From Rheinheimera pacifica (GTDB lineage Bacteria > Pseudomonadota > Gammaproteobacteria > Enterobacterales > Alteromonadaceae), in assembly GCF_024809855.1 (NCBI RefSeq), contig NZ_JANUEM010000005.1, positions 124,001-188,000 on the forward strand: a DNA stretch of 64,000 bases. Direction: 5' to 3'. Positions 55,591-64,000 of this stretch are shown here, piece after piece; within the stretch, counting starts at the first letter, position 1; each line of letters starts with the position of its first letter. The notes below the pieces were generated by a model. It saw only the letters and a program-made list of their open reading frames with translations. It did no database searches and was not told the DNA's origin. Made by a program: the position numbers and the translations under genes.

Positions 55591-55615
55591 CCGGCATCTT
55601 GTTTGCAGATGCCGG
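55591..55615. repeat. 9-bp inverted repeat between genes
   Basis: CCGGCATCT (55591-55599) and AGATGCCGG (55607-55615) pair perfectly with a 7-nt loop. It lies between ydbL and the GGDEF gene on the same strand. There is no T-run, so it may be an mRNA-end or REP-like structure. Confidence 0.45.
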
Positions 55616-55647
55616 CTTGGTATGTATAACGCTTAAAGGGCCGGGGC

Positions 55648-56001
55648 TCAGGGCTTTTTAACCCAGTTACCGTCAAGCAAAATATAGTGCCCTGCGCTGG
55701 TGCGCTCGAGGGCTTTTTTGCCTGCCATTGCTTCTACATCGGCTACTGCAATATTGTTTTGCTGCGCCAGTTTGGCGTATTCAGCCCGGCGGGCGTCGTT
55801 AATCAGTTTAACAATATTGGCTGCGTCGCCGCTGTTGTTAACTACACCTAAATAGCCGTTAGCCTGCTCGCCAACCAGGCCTTGTGTTTTGGCCTGGCCC
55901 AGTGCCGACATCGCTTGTTGTAAGTTCATTGCCAGTACCGGCAGGCTAATGGCAAACAGCGCAGGTAACAGCAGCAGTTTTAATTTATTAAACCGTTTCA
56001 T
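55648..56001 (-). CDS. ydbL: YdbL-family (DUF1318) protein
   Basis: The product is 117 aa with a signal peptide (to PVLAM). DUF1318 signatures are visible: MSALGQAKTQGLVGEQANGYLGVV, NDARRAEYAKLAQQNNI and ALERTSAGHYIL. In E. coli YdbL is the periplasmic helper of the YdbH-YnbE bridge. Two adjacent ATGs (56004/56001) follow AAGGAG; the second has better spacing. It follows ynbE by 11 bp in the conserved ydbH-ynbE-ydbL order. Confidence 0.9.
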   Translation of the reverse strand: MKRFNKLKLLLLPALFAISLPVLAMNLQQAMSALGQAKTQGLVGEQANGYLGVVNNSGDAANIVKLINDARRAEYAKLAQQNNIAVADVEAMAGKKALERTSAGHYILLDGNWVKKP

Positions 56002-56011
56002 CATGTGCTCC

Positions 56012-56200
56012 TTAGAATAAACCACTGTCATCGCTGAACAATTCATCCAGCTGTTTATCGACTTTAATATAGATTTCGTGCTGAATCTTTACATTCAGGT
56101 TAATGTTAATCGGTTCGGCCGGTAAAGCCACCTGCACTTTGGGGGTACAGGCGGCCAGTAACAGTGCCAGCACGACTGCTCCGCTAAGTTGTTGTATCAT
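56012..56200 (-). CDS. ynbE: YnbE-family lipoprotein
   Basis: The product is 62 aa. The lipoprotein signal ends at LLAAC (Cys18), followed by PKVQVALPAEPININLNVKIQHEIYIKVDKQLDEL, the YnbE core of short beta strands. In E. coli, YnbE multimers stack on YdbH to form the outer-membrane end of a lipid-transport bridge. Its ATG overlaps the ydbH stop (ATGA). Confidence 0.92.
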   Translation of the reverse strand: MIQQLSGAVVLALLLAACTPKVQVALPAEPININLNVKIQHEIYIKVDKQLDELFSDDSGLF

Positions 56201-58785
56201 GGTTGTACTCCGTTAGCGCGTTTTGCGCCTGACTGTTGTAAACGTTGTTGCACCCGTTGCTTTATTTTATCGCTGATTTTACTGCTAAGCTGCAGGCTGG
56301 TGATCAGCGCCGGTATATCTTCTTCTAAATTAATATTTAAATTTATTGCCCGGCCAGCTTCCAGCGCCGGGTTTTGTCCTTTCAGGGTTAAGCCCAGCAA
56401 CAATTTACCACTGGTATCATAGCTGACATTACTTGATAGCACTGAATAATGAAAATCGTCCAGTGCTTCCAGCACCACTTTCATGCCCTGATTGGTTGCT
56501 GCCATAGATTGCGCTGTCGGTGGCCGGTACTGTAACTTGCCGCCGGGGCTTTCTGCAGCAATACTACCATCTTTTACGCTGGCCCCATTACGCCCCAGCA
56601 GCAGCGGAATAGTGCCGGAGATCCGGCCATTGCCGGTAAGATCGGTAGTAGGGTGTTGTTGCAGCAACTGGGTTAAGTCTATTTGTTTTAACTCCAGTAA
56701 TAATTGTTGCTCTGCCAGGGTTAAGTCCAGCAATACCGGTTGCACCTGTATCTGCCCGCCCATAGCCAGCAGCTGTAATTGTTGTATATCCAGTTTACCG
56801 GCAGTAACGGCATCGGTACCGGCAGTATATTGCGCATTTAATTTTAGCGGCCCCACCACTACGCCGTGTTCAATTTCGGCTACGGTGGCATCAGTAGTAC
56901 CAAGCTGCAGTGTATCGGCCTGGTATTGTAGCTGCAGTGCTGTGGTTAACTCTTTAAACAAGCTGCGATCATAAATGCCACTGATACCCGACAAATTAAC
57001 ATTAGCACGGGCACTGATTGCCGGTAGCAGAGTTAGTTCACCGGTGCCACCGATACGGCCACGGCTAAACTCGAGTAAATCGGGCCAGGCGGTTAAGGTT
57101 GCGGCCAGCGGGTTACCGGCCAGCAAAAACATATCATCCAACTGCCAGCTAAGTTCAAGCTTATCCTGCTGATAACGCAACTGATGTTTCAACCCCAGGC
57201 TGGCTGCATTGCTTAGATGGCCGTCAAGCGTTAAGGCGCCAAGTTCACCCCTGAGTTTACTTTGCCACTGCCAGCTTTGGGTTTTTAACTGTGAATGCTC
57301 AAGCCCGGCCATACTAAGGTTGATATCGCTATATAATTGAACCCGGCTGAAGCGGGCGTCTCCGCTAAACCGGCCGGGGCTGATATTGAGTTTAATATTG
57401 CGGCCATGAATATCCGGTGCGCTCAGGGTTGCGGCACTGGCGGTTAATTGCTGTACATCCAGCTGCCAGCTGTCAGAGAGCCAGTAAGCGTTAAAGGTGC
57501 TATTAAGCTGTATATCGGTCAGTTTAGTGTCGGGTGCCGGGTTAAACAGCTGCTGCTTCAGGCTTAGCGTAGTTTGTTGCAACTGCGCACTGATTGGCGG
57601 GGTAAGGTTAAGCATTACATTGCTGGTTAAGCCCAGCACGGTTTTACCTTCGCTGTTAAGTGCAACATAAAGTGGCAGGGCGTTAAGTTGTGGTTGGTTT
57701 TTACCGTCGGCATTAACGGTAATATGCAGCGCATCAGCATTCAGGCCCAATTGCAGTAAGTCACCGGATAACTGCGGCTTTAATAAAGTTAGCTGGCTGT
57801 TTAACTGATACTGGCTAAGTTCACCTTGCTCAAGAGCAAGTTTAGCGGCTACCGTGCCTTGTAACTGGCCTATGCCCGGCAGGCTAAGCGGGGCGGGCAG
57901 GTTAGCACTTAGCTGCCAGTTACCGCTGGCTTGCTGGCTAAAGCCGGCCAGGCTGAGTTGCTCTGGTAGTGCCAGCTGCCAGCTACTTTGTACTGTTACC
58001 GGTGCGGTAAACTGTGCCAAAGCATCTGCAGGCAGCTCAATTTGCCACAGTTTAAATTGTTGTAGTAGCCAGGGCGAAGGCGGGGCAATATCCAGTTTAA
58101 ACTCGCCACTGGCGTTGATGCCGTTTTGGGCTGAAAGTTGCTGGCTAAGCTCAAGCCAGGCGCTGTCATCCAATGTAAGTTGGGTATTAAGCAGAGGCAG
58201 ATTTTGTATGGTCTGATAATCACCGCTTAGTTTGAGCCGCGCGATATTGATGCTGCCTGCATCGGTGCTGGCAGCATCAGCAACAGTAAGCTGGTACTGC
58301 AGTTTTTGTTGCTCTATGCTCAGTTCAGCCTGGAGCTGATAACTGCAGCGGTTCTGGCCGCAAGGCAGGTTAATACCAAGTTGTTGCAGCGAAACGCTGC
58401 CGGGTAATATGGCTGGCAATTGCCAGTTTTCCGGCAGGCTAAAAGCAGGTTCTGATGGTGTTGCTGTATTGGTGTCGGGCTGCGGCCAGCGGGTAAGGGT
58501 AATATTGCCGCTACCCAACTGTACATGATCAAGCGCCACACTAAACCATGCCGGAAACTGCCAGCTCACTGCAATGTCATTTAACTGTACGTGAACATCT
58601 GCAGCGTCAATATTGAAACTGAGCTGGCTTAACTGCAATTGGTGCAGTGACAGGGTTTTAACCTCGTAATGCAGATTTTGTACGGGCAGGGCGGCTAGCG
58701 TTTTTTGCAGGTACCAGTAACCCGTGGCCACTAACAGCAGCACTAGCGCTAAACTTGTAAGCAGTGTTTTATGCCACCAGCGCAT
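56197..58785 (-). CDS. ydbH: YdbH, AsmA-like intermembrane phospholipid transport protein
   Basis: The product is 862 aa. A single N-terminal signal anchor (KTLLTSLALVLLLVATGYWYL) is followed by ~800 residues of repeating beta strands predicted to form the long hydrophobic groove of the AsmA/TamB/VPS13-like family. The C-terminal dicarboxylate-type domain shows GRISGTIPLLLGRNGASVKDG and LLGLTLKGQNPALEAGRAINLNLNL-like strands. YdbH, TamB and YhdP redundantly carry phospholipids to the outer membrane in E. coli. It is the first gene of the ydbH-ynbE-ydbL operon. Confidence 0.93.
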   Translation of the reverse strand: MRWWHKTLLTSLALVLLLVATGYWYLQKTLAALPVQNLHYEVKTLSLHQLQLSQLSFNIDAADVHVQLNDIAVSWQFPAWFSVALDHVQLGSGNITLTRWPQPDTNTATPSEPAFSLPENWQLPAILPGSVSLQQLGINLPCGQNRCSYQLQAELSIEQQKLQYQLTVADAASTDAGSINIARLKLSGDYQTIQNLPLLNTQLTLDDSAWLELSQQLSAQNGINASGEFKLDIAPPSPWLLQQFKLWQIELPADALAQFTAPVTVQSSWQLALPEQLSLAGFSQQASGNWQLSANLPAPLSLPGIGQLQGTVAAKLALEQGELSQYQLNSQLTLLKPQLSGDLLQLGLNADALHITVNADGKNQPQLNALPLYVALNSEGKTVLGLTSNVMLNLTPPISAQLQQTTLSLKQQLFNPAPDTKLTDIQLNSTFNAYWLSDSWQLDVQQLTASAATLSAPDIHGRNIKLNISPGRFSGDARFSRVQLYSDINLSMAGLEHSQLKTQSWQWQSKLRGELGALTLDGHLSNAASLGLKHQLRYQQDKLELSWQLDDMFLLAGNPLAATLTAWPDLLEFSRGRIGGTGELTLLPAISARANVNLSGISGIYDRSLFKELTTALQLQYQADTLQLGTTDATVAEIEHGVVVGPLKLNAQYTAGTDAVTAGKLDIQQLQLLAMGGQIQVQPVLLDLTLAEQQLLLELKQIDLTQLLQQHPTTDLTGNGRISGTIPLLLGRNGASVKDGSIAAESPGGKLQYRPPTAQSMAATNQGMKVVLEALDDFHYSVLSSNVSYDTSGKLLLGLTLKGQNPALEAGRAINLNINLEEDIPALITSLQLSSKISDKIKQRVQQRLQQSGAKRANGVQP

Positions 58786-58901
58786 GGGATTATCCTTTAG
58801 TCGATTGAGCCGACAGTAAGCTGAACTTACTGAATAGATTATGAATATATCAGCTGGGCCGGGTTATCTCTATCTGGCAGTGGGATAAAGATAGCAGTAA
58901 T

Positions 58902-58926
58902 AAAAAAGGGCAGCCTTAGCTGCCCC
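58902..58926 (-). terminator. rho-independent terminator after M28 peptidase gene
   Basis: On the minus strand GGGCAGC and GCTGCCC form a perfect 7-bp stem with a 4-nt loop followed by TTTTTT. It lies 17 bp past the stop codon of the M28 gene. Confidence 0.8.
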
Positions 58927-58942
58927 GGTATTTTAAAGTTTT

Positions 58943-60658
58943 TTACTTACGCGCATCGGCTGAGGCATCGCGTATTGCTTTAAATTCGTTACCCTGATTC
59001 CAGTTTGGCCAGGTACGGCTGTTAGCCAGCTCGTTGCCAACCTGATAAAACAGGAATAAGTCTTGCTGGGCGCCGCGTAAATCCCAGTCGTCGTTCCACT
59101 CGTCATTAACCTTGTGGTAGCAGCAGGCATTGTATTCAGCACGCTGGGCTTTGCCCCATTCTATGCCTTTTTCAAAGTGGTCGTTACCGCCCTTTGCATA
59201 AAGAATTGGTACGCCTTTTTTCGACAGGTTAAAGTGATCTGAACGATAAGCGATACCGGCTTCCGGGTTATGTTCACGCACGGCATAACGGCCTTGTTGT
59301 TCGGTATACTTAATCAAAATATCTTCAGCATTGTTATTACCCAGGCCAACAATCACCATATCTTTCATCGGGCCATACACGTTCATTACGTCCATATTAA
59401 TGCCTACCACGGTTTTCTCCAGCGGAAATACCGGGTTAGCGGCATACCAGGCTGAACCTAACAGGCCGCGTTCTTCAGCTGTTACCGCAACAAATACCAC
59501 TGAGCGCTCTGGTTTTGCCTGTTCGGTGAAATATTCAGCCAGTGCCAGCAAGCCGCCGGTGCCGGATGCATTATCCTGAGCGCCATTAAATACTTTGTTT
59601 TTCGGGTTAGAGAAGTCCATCCCCAGGTGATCCCAGTGGGCCATATACAGCACGTATTCGTCCGGATATTTGCTGCCTTCGATATAACCTACCACATTGC
59701 TGGATACCAGCTCGCGCAGATTGTTATTTATGCTGACAGATGCGGTGGCATTCAGCGCTACCGGTGCAAAATCTTTTTCCAGCGCTTTTTTATGCATGCT
59801 GGCTAAATCGGTACCAATATTAGCGAAAAGCTTTTCGGCGGCTTCTGCCGTTACCCAGCCTTCTACTTTGGCGCGATCCATGTTTTTGTTTTCGTTGATT
59901 AAATCAAATTTAATCGGTGAGCCATGTGCTACTACCCCCCAACCATAGCTTGCCGGTGCGGTTTCATGAATAATCAGCGCCATAGCGGCACCCTGGCGGG
60001 CTGCCTCTTCAAACTTGTAGGTCCAGCGGCCGTAGTAGGTCATGGCATTGCCGTTAAATAATGCCGGGTCCTGGGTAGCAAAGCCCGGATCGTTTACAAA
60101 CATCACCACGGTTTTGCCTTTTACATCCAGTCCTTCGTAGTCGTTCCAGCCATATTCCGGCGCTACTATGCCGTAGCCGACAAACACCATTTCGCTATCA
60201 GTTACTGTAACCTGTTCGGTTACCTGGGTGGTCCAGGCTGTCATATCGTCGCGGTAGTTAAACTGCGCCGGTAACTTATCGCCTTTTAATGTCATGGCTG
60301 ATACCAAAACCGGATCAATTTGTACCAGTGATACCGGTTGTTTATAGCTGTCACCATCAATAGGTTTTAAACCGATGCGGCGGAAATTGTCTTCCAGAAA
60401 AGCTACGGTTAATTCTTCACCTTTTGTGGCAGGCGCGCGGCCCTGAAATTCGTCTGCTGACAGTGTTTTGATGTATTCGCCTAAACGCGGATTGACTTCG
60501 GTAAACTGTAATTCGCTGCTTTTAGCTTCAGTTTCGCTTACGACAGTAGAGTTAACTTCAGCTGTTTTTTCGCTGGCTGGTTGCTCTGAACAGGCAGTTA
60601 ATACCGCCATGGCTGTCAGCGCAGTAGCAAGCGCGCTAAAGCGGGAAAGGGTAATCAT
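58943..60658 (-). CDS. M28-family metallopeptidase lipoprotein
   Basis: From ATG 60658 (GGAG five bases upstream) the product is 571 aa. The signal ends in lipobox VLTAC. A PA-type insert (residues ~120-290; PEYGWNDYEGLDVKGKTVVMFVNDPG) precedes the catalytic M28 domain. Co-catalytic zinc ligands are visible in LYMAHWDHLGMD, DNASGTGGLLALAEYF, AVTAEERGLLGS and the late Asp/His segments (GINMDVMN, YRSDHFNLSKKGVP). It is an aminopeptidase of the periplasm or outer membrane, likely feeding peptide uptake. The frame is open to 60727, but those codons lack a signal. Confidence 0.92.
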   Translation of the reverse strand: MITLSRFSALATALTAMAVLTACSEQPASEKTAEVNSTVVSETEAKSSELQFTEVNPRLGEYIKTLSADEFQGRAPATKGEELTVAFLEDNFRRIGLKPIDGDSYKQPVSLVQIDPVLVSAMTLKGDKLPAQFNYRDDMTAWTTQVTEQVTVTDSEMVFVGYGIVAPEYGWNDYEGLDVKGKTVVMFVNDPGFATQDPALFNGNAMTYYGRWTYKFEEAARQGAAMALIIHETAPASYGWGVVAHGSPIKFDLINENKNMDRAKVEGWVTAEAAEKLFANIGTDLASMHKKALEKDFAPVALNATASVSINNNLRELVSSNVVGYIEGSKYPDEYVLYMAHWDHLGMDFSNPKNKVFNGAQDNASGTGGLLALAEYFTEQAKPERSVVFVAVTAEERGLLGSAWYAANPVFPLEKTVVGINMDVMNVYGPMKDMVIVGLGNNNAEDILIKYTEQQGRYAVREHNPEAGIAYRSDHFNLSKKGVPILYAKGGNDHFEKGIEWGKAQRAEYNACCYHKVNDEWNDDWDLRGAQQDLFLFYQVGNELANSRTWPNWNQGNEFKAIRDASADARK

Positions 60659-60791
60659 AGTGGCTCCGTGGTTTTTCTTGTTGTTTGCTTCGTTATCTGG
60701 CGCATTGGGGCGGCACCAGTTGGACAAAATCAGTTTATCTTAGCCTAACTGAAATCAGGCAACCAGCTTACCGGTCGCCTGTGCCGTGGTA

Positions 60792-61394
60792 TTAGTCTTT
60801 ATAGCCCCATGGTGTTGGTGGCAGAGCAACCGGTTTGGTTAAATCAAAATCAACCCTGAACTCGCGGCCTTCACGCACCAAACGGTAGCTAAAGGTTTGC
60901 GGGTAAATATACATCTGCCAGATATTGGTATTTGACTGCGGGTTACCTAAACGGGAAAACAACTCTTTAGAATATTGATCGGCCGGAAAGCTTTGCACTG
61001 TAGGCCAGCCCGCGTCTGTCGTATGGCCGCCATACATGGTAGAAACGTCATGGCTACCGTTTTTTTTGCGGTGATCGTGTTTTAAACTCAGGCCAGAACC
61101 GGTTTTAGTAATAATCCAGGTACGCGAGTGATCATCACCAACATGAAACGGAATTTGTAATTGGGTGTCTGTACAGTTACGCACATGCATAACTAAACGG
61201 CCTTCAAAGCCTCCACTTTGCGGGTTATCGACACTGATTTTGCCCTCATAGGCTTTGCCGCAATGGGCGCGCAGGTTGTCGAAATAGGCGTCGTGGCTGG
61301 CGATAGAAACCAAAGGGGCGTCCTGTACAACGTTTGCTGCAGCGGTAGCAGAAAATGTCAGGGCGATAGCGGTTGTAATGAAGGTCTTTTGCAT
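60792..61394 (-). CDS. exported protein of unknown function
   Basis: The product is 200 aa. A signal peptide (MQKTFITTAIALTFSATAAA) precedes a beta-rich domain with HVRNCTDTQLQIPFHVGDDHSRTWIITKTGSGLSLKHDHRKKNG and WQMYIYPQTFSYRLVREGREFRVDFDL. Two conserved-looking Cys (AHCGKAY, RNCTDT) may be disulfide-bonded, and the His/Asp cluster could bind metal. The protein seems to be of a known conserved but unnamed family. AAGGAG six bases before ATG 61394 fixes the start (the frame runs to 61448). Confidence 0.75.
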   Translation of the reverse strand: MQKTFITTAIALTFSATAAANVVQDAPLVSIASHDAYFDNLRAHCGKAYEGKISVDNPQSGGFEGRLVMHVRNCTDTQLQIPFHVGDDHSRTWIITKTGSGLSLKHDHRKKNGSHDVSTMYGGHTTDAGWPTVQSFPADQYSKELFSRLGNPQSNTNIWQMYIYPQTFSYRLVREGREFRVDFDLTKPVALPPTPWGYKD

Positions 61395-61492
61395 ATATTT
61401 CTCCTTATAAGACGACCGGACTATAACCTTTGTCCGTATTGGCTGCAAACCAGTGTTACTCTTAAAGCAACAGATACAGGAGCAAAAGACAG

Positions 61493-61762
61493 ATGCAAAA
61501 TGAATTGGATGCTAAATTTTTATTCAGCGTGTTTAGCAAAATAGAAAAGCACGGCAAGGCTATAAATAACGAGCTTGGTGCCGGTTTTGAACTGGATGGC
61601 GTAACGGTAAATTCCGGTTTTGACGGTTACGAAGCGTATTTTAGCAATGGCAAGGTGCAGCTAACCCTGGGGTTTCATAATAAATGGCATAGCGATGCGA
61701 ATTCAGAAACCGATATGGATGAATTTATGGCGCAGCTGCGGAAAATTAACCGGCAGTACTAA
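61493..61762 (+). CDS. small protein of unknown function
   Basis: The product is 89 aa, soluble. It reads FLFSVFSKIEKHGKAINN, GFELDGVTVNSGFDGYEAYF and VQLTLGFHNKWHSDANSE, suggesting an alpha/beta fold. No motif or family is recognised. AGGAG lies nine bases before the ATG. It is divergent from the exported protein (98 bp between) and precedes the lysine riboswitch region. Confidence 0.65.
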   Translation: MQNELDAKFLFSVFSKIEKHGKAINNELGAGFELDGVTVNSGFDGYEAYFSNGKVQLTLGFHNKWHSDANSETDMDEFMAQLRKINRQY

Positions 61763-61942
61763 TTTATTTCACGGCGGCTAAGGATTTGTTCAGTTTAAAC
61801 CGCTACCATAGCACGCAATTGTAAGCGCTGGCAGACGCAGCAGCAGGCGTTAACTGTGTAACTGTTTTTTAGACGGCTAAAAGGCTATTGCCTGAGCGAT
61901 AAAAACAAGGTAAGGTGTCGCCCGTCAATCATATCTGATAGA

Positions 61943-62108
61943 CCAGAAGAGGTGCGTTAGCCAGGTAGTTCAGGACAGATGTCTATACATCGCAGCCTGA
62001 ATAAGGGGGGACTAACGCCGAGAGAGGTGCAGTTATAGAGCTGCACTTCTCGGTCGTTAAGGCTGAATCCTTGCGACTGTCACCTGAATTTCGGTGGAGA
62101 GCTTCTGG
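61943..62108 (+). ncRNA. lysine riboswitch (L box)
   Basis: The closing P1 stem is CCAGAAG (61943-61949) with CTTCTGG (62102-62108). Inside are the L-box landmarks AGAGGTGCG, CCAGGTAGTT, a GCCGAGAGAGGTGCAG-type arm with its CTGCACTTCTCGG partner, AAGGCTGAATCC, CGACTGTCACCTGAATT and GGTGGAGAGCTTCTGG. It binds L-lysine and lowers expression of the downstream lysC. The rest of the 441-bp gap before lysC (62109-62203) is the expression platform, with no separate terminator recognised. Confidence 0.93.
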
Positions 62109-62203
62109 CCTTTGTTAATTACACAAGCGGTCTGTTGCCATTCTCGTTTTGCTGTTAGCAAATGCCATGCTCTGCTTATTATGTTTTATAAGGAGAGGCA
62201 CCC

Positions 62204-63553
62204 TTGTCCAAACTTATTGTTGCAAAATTTGGCGGCACCAGTGTCGCAGACTTCGATGCTATGTCACGTTGTGCCGACATTATTCTGGCAGAACCGGCTA
62301 TTCGTTTAGTGGTGGTTAGCGCCAGTTCCGGCGTAACTAACCTGCTGGTTGATATTACCAAACATACAGATATTACCGAGCGCTATGCCTGCTATCAGGG
62401 CATTGAGCATATTACGCTGGCCGTACTTAACCGCTTGCAGCACAGCGATACCGTAGCGGCTGATATTGAGCAATTGCTGTCGGCTCTTAAAGAGTTGATA
62501 GAACAGGGCGGCGCGGTATACAGCGGCGCGCATAAAGATGAAATTCAATCTTTTGGTGAGCGCTTAAGCTCGGTGTTGTTTGCTCAGGTATTGCGTGAGC
62601 GTGGCGCTGCCGGGCTGTGTTTTGATGCCCGCCGCGTATTACGCACCAACAGCCGCTTTGGTAAAGGCGAGCCGCAAATAGAGCAAATTAGCGAGCTGTG
62701 CGCCATACAATTGCACCCTTTGCTGGCGGATAACGTAGTGGTTACCCAGGGCTTTATTGGCGCCGATGATATCGGCCAGACTACCACGCTTGGCCGGGGT
62801 GGATCTGATTACAGTGCCGCGTTGTTGGGTGAAGCTTTACATGCAGCAGTGGTACAAATATGGACCGACGTGGTAGGTATTTTTACTACCGACCCACGCT
62901 TAACCGAGCAGGCGCGCTGCATTAAAGAAATCAGCTTTGATGAAGCTGCTGAAATGGCCACCTTTGGTGCCAAAGTATTACACCCGGCAACCTTAATACC
63001 GGCAATGCGGCGTAATATCGGTGTATTTGTCGGTTCCAGCCGCGAGCCACAGGCCGGAGGTACCTGGATAGCCAAAGAGGTAAAAGAGCGCCCGCCGTAT
63101 CGGGCTATAGCGCTCAGAAAATCCCAAACACTGATCACAGTTAAAAGCCCTGCCATGTTGCATGCAGCTGGGTTTTTAACCCGGGTGTTTGATATTTTAA
63201 GCCGGCATCAGATTTCGGTTGATTTAGTGACTACCTCTGAAATCAGTGTAGCGCTAACATTAGATGAAGGCGGTATGAGCAGTGCTTTCAGCGTTTCGGT
63301 AGAACCTGCAATTAACGAGCTGCGCAGTTTTTGTGAAGTGTCTGTAGAGCAGGGCTTAAGCCTGATTGCCGTAATTGGTAATCACCTACACAGCAGCAAA
63401 GGGGTCACCGGTGATTTATTTAATACCCTGGAGCGCATTAATATGAGGCTGATATGCCATGGCGCATCAAAGCACAACTTATGCTTTTTAGTGCAGGATG
63501 CCGATGCCCCGGCAGTAGTAAAACAGCTGCACCAAAGTTTATTTAGTGCTTAA
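62204..63553 (+). CDS. lysC: lysine-sensitive aspartokinase III
   Basis: The product is 449 aa, as in E. coli LysC. Aspartokinase signature KFGGTSVADFDAM at the start, then LVVVSASSGVTNLL, QSFGERLSS, LGRGGSDYSAALLGEAL and WTDVVGIFTTDPR. C-terminal ACT domains carry ITVKSPAMLHAAGFLTRVFDI and LDEGGM. It phosphorylates aspartate at the head of the lysine/threonine/methionine/DAP pathways and is inhibited by lysine. The start is TTG at 62204 with AAGGAG; the lysine riboswitch adds a second layer of lysine control. Confidence 0.95.
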   Translation: MSKLIVAKFGGTSVADFDAMSRCADIILAEPAIRLVVVSASSGVTNLLVDITKHTDITERYACYQGIEHITLAVLNRLQHSDTVAADIEQLLSALKELIEQGGAVYSGAHKDEIQSFGERLSSVLFAQVLRERGAAGLCFDARRVLRTNSRFGKGEPQIEQISELCAIQLHPLLADNVVVTQGFIGADDIGQTTTLGRGGSDYSAALLGEALHAAVVQIWTDVVGIFTTDPRLTEQARCIKEISFDEAAEMATFGAKVLHPATLIPAMRRNIGVFVGSSREPQAGGTWIAKEVKERPPYRAIALRKSQTLITVKSPAMLHAAGFLTRVFDILSRHQISVDLVTTSEISVALTLDEGGMSSAFSVSVEPAINELRSFCEVSVEQGLSLIAVIGNHLHSSKGVTGDLFNTLERINMRLICHGASKHNLCFLVQDADAPAVVKQLHQSLFSA

Positions 63554-63572
63554 TGCTGGGGCAAGTAGGTGG

Positions 63573-64000
63573 TCAGGGCAGCTCATGCGCTATTGTTGTG
63601 TTAAGTGTTTGAGTGTCAGCTGCTATCCAATCATCAAGGCGCTGTCGTAACAGATGCAGCGGTAGTGCAGCGCCACCTAGTATCAGATCATGAAAGGCCC
63701 GGACATCAAATCGTTCTTGAAAATGTGCTTCAGCTTGCTGGCGTAAGCTTAAGATTTCATTCATGCCTATTTTAAATGCTGTTGCTTGCCCGGGAAACAT
63801 CAGATACCGCTGTACCTCGGCAACAATGGCATTATCATTTATCGGTGTATGAGCTCGGAAATAGTCGATAGCCTGCTGCTCTGTCCATTGTTTTGCATGT
63901 AAACCTGTGTCTACCACCAGGCGGACCGCGCGCCAGATTTCAGTCATTAAACGACCGAACTCATTATACGGTTCCTGATAGGCACCCATCTCTTTCGCCA
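63573..64000 (-). CDS. DUF885 family protein, C-terminal part (runs off window)
   Basis: The frame reads from the right edge to a stop at 63573. It shows MGAYQEPYNEFGRL, EIWRAVRLVVDTGLHAKQWTEQQAIDYF, PGQATAFKIGMNEILSLRQ, ERFDVRAFHDLILGGAALPL, which is the typical C-terminal domain of DUF885 (about 600-aa exported proteins related to M3/M32-like metallopeptidases). The beginning and the catalytic region lie outside. It is convergent with lysC. Confidence 0.9.
   Translation of the reverse strand, partial: AKEMGAYQEPYNEFGRLMTEIWRAVRLVVDTGLHAKQWTEQQAIDYFRAHTPINDNAIVAEVQRYLMFPGQATAFKIGMNEILSLRQQAEAHFQERFDVRAFHDLILGGAALPLHLLRQRLDDWIAADTQTLNTTIAHELP

Overview
The window reads as chromosome of a free-living gammaproteobacterium, most likely an Alteromonadales/Chromatiales-type aquatic genus close to Rheinheimera, Alishewanella or Arsukibacterium. 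This placement is inferred from the mix of families (DUF3718, DUF1840, DUF1289, ydbH-ynbE-ydbL, AST arginine catabolism, type III LysC behind a lysine riboswitch, class I fumarase beside pabB) and from moderate GC content. It is not proven. No rRNA, tRNA, CRISPR array, phage structural genes or integrase gene was seen.

Region by region. 1-3.7 kb: small accessory-type genes (tail of an unknown gene, pentapeptide-repeat protein, methyltransferase, alpha/beta hydrolase, two coupled GNAT acetyltransferases). 3.6-6.8 kb: a PAP2 phosphatase and a four-gene minus-strand operon headed by a J-domain protein. 6.9-15.9 kb: metabolic core (sdaA, parDE, CoA pyrophosphatase, pabB, fumarase, S9 peptidase, EF-hand and YjbR proteins). 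16-22.4 kb: DUF1287, a dsbA/frnE-like pair, a LysR regulator, and the glutathione-dependent formaldehyde pair adhC/fghA, which is flanked and separated by three copies of an 84-bp palindromic repeat. 22.5-26.2 kb: a lipoprotein 5'-nucleotidase, then a compact three-gene unit with the look of a membrane-active toxin plus membrane immunity protein. 26.3-30 kb: an Lrp/AsnC regulator divergent from astC-astA-DUF1338 (arginine succinyltransferase pathway). 30-38.5 kb: FG-GAP protein, a TolB-propeller/amidohydrolase fusion, NhaP2, DUF1289, MgtC, and a guanidinium exporter gene (gdx) preceded by a guanidine-II (mini-ykkC) riboswitch.

38.9-46.5 kb: DUF1840, then a six-gene minus-strand operon: adaptor, ABC ATPase, two FtsX/MacB-type permeases, sigma-54 response regulator, histidine kinase. 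A good -24/-12 promoter and two TGTCCGC/GCGGACA palindromes lie upstream, so the two-component pair probably controls its own transporter operon. 46.6-52 kb: accessory island. Two tandem genes at 48.4-50.3 kb carry the hallmarks of integron gene cassettes: an attC-like site between them, and an exact 7-bp complement between the start and the end of each cassette. One encodes a protein with a HEPN-like R-x4-H motif, the other a DUF4062 protein. A fragment resembling an IS110-type transposase N-terminus follows, then a Cys-rich mini-protein, a cupin and a lipoprotein.

52-64 kb: CstA-family transporter, a TPR-GGDEF diguanylate cyclase, the ydbH-ynbE-ydbL envelope operon, an M28 peptidase, two unknown small genes, the lysine riboswitch with lysC, and the 3' part of a DUF885 gene running off the window.

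The most interesting parts are the orphan integron-cassette pair, the putative effector/immunity unit with a miniature copy of the effector tail, the triple palindromic repeat around adhC/fghA, and the J-domain operon. All functional statements are based on reading motifs by eye; no database search was run.
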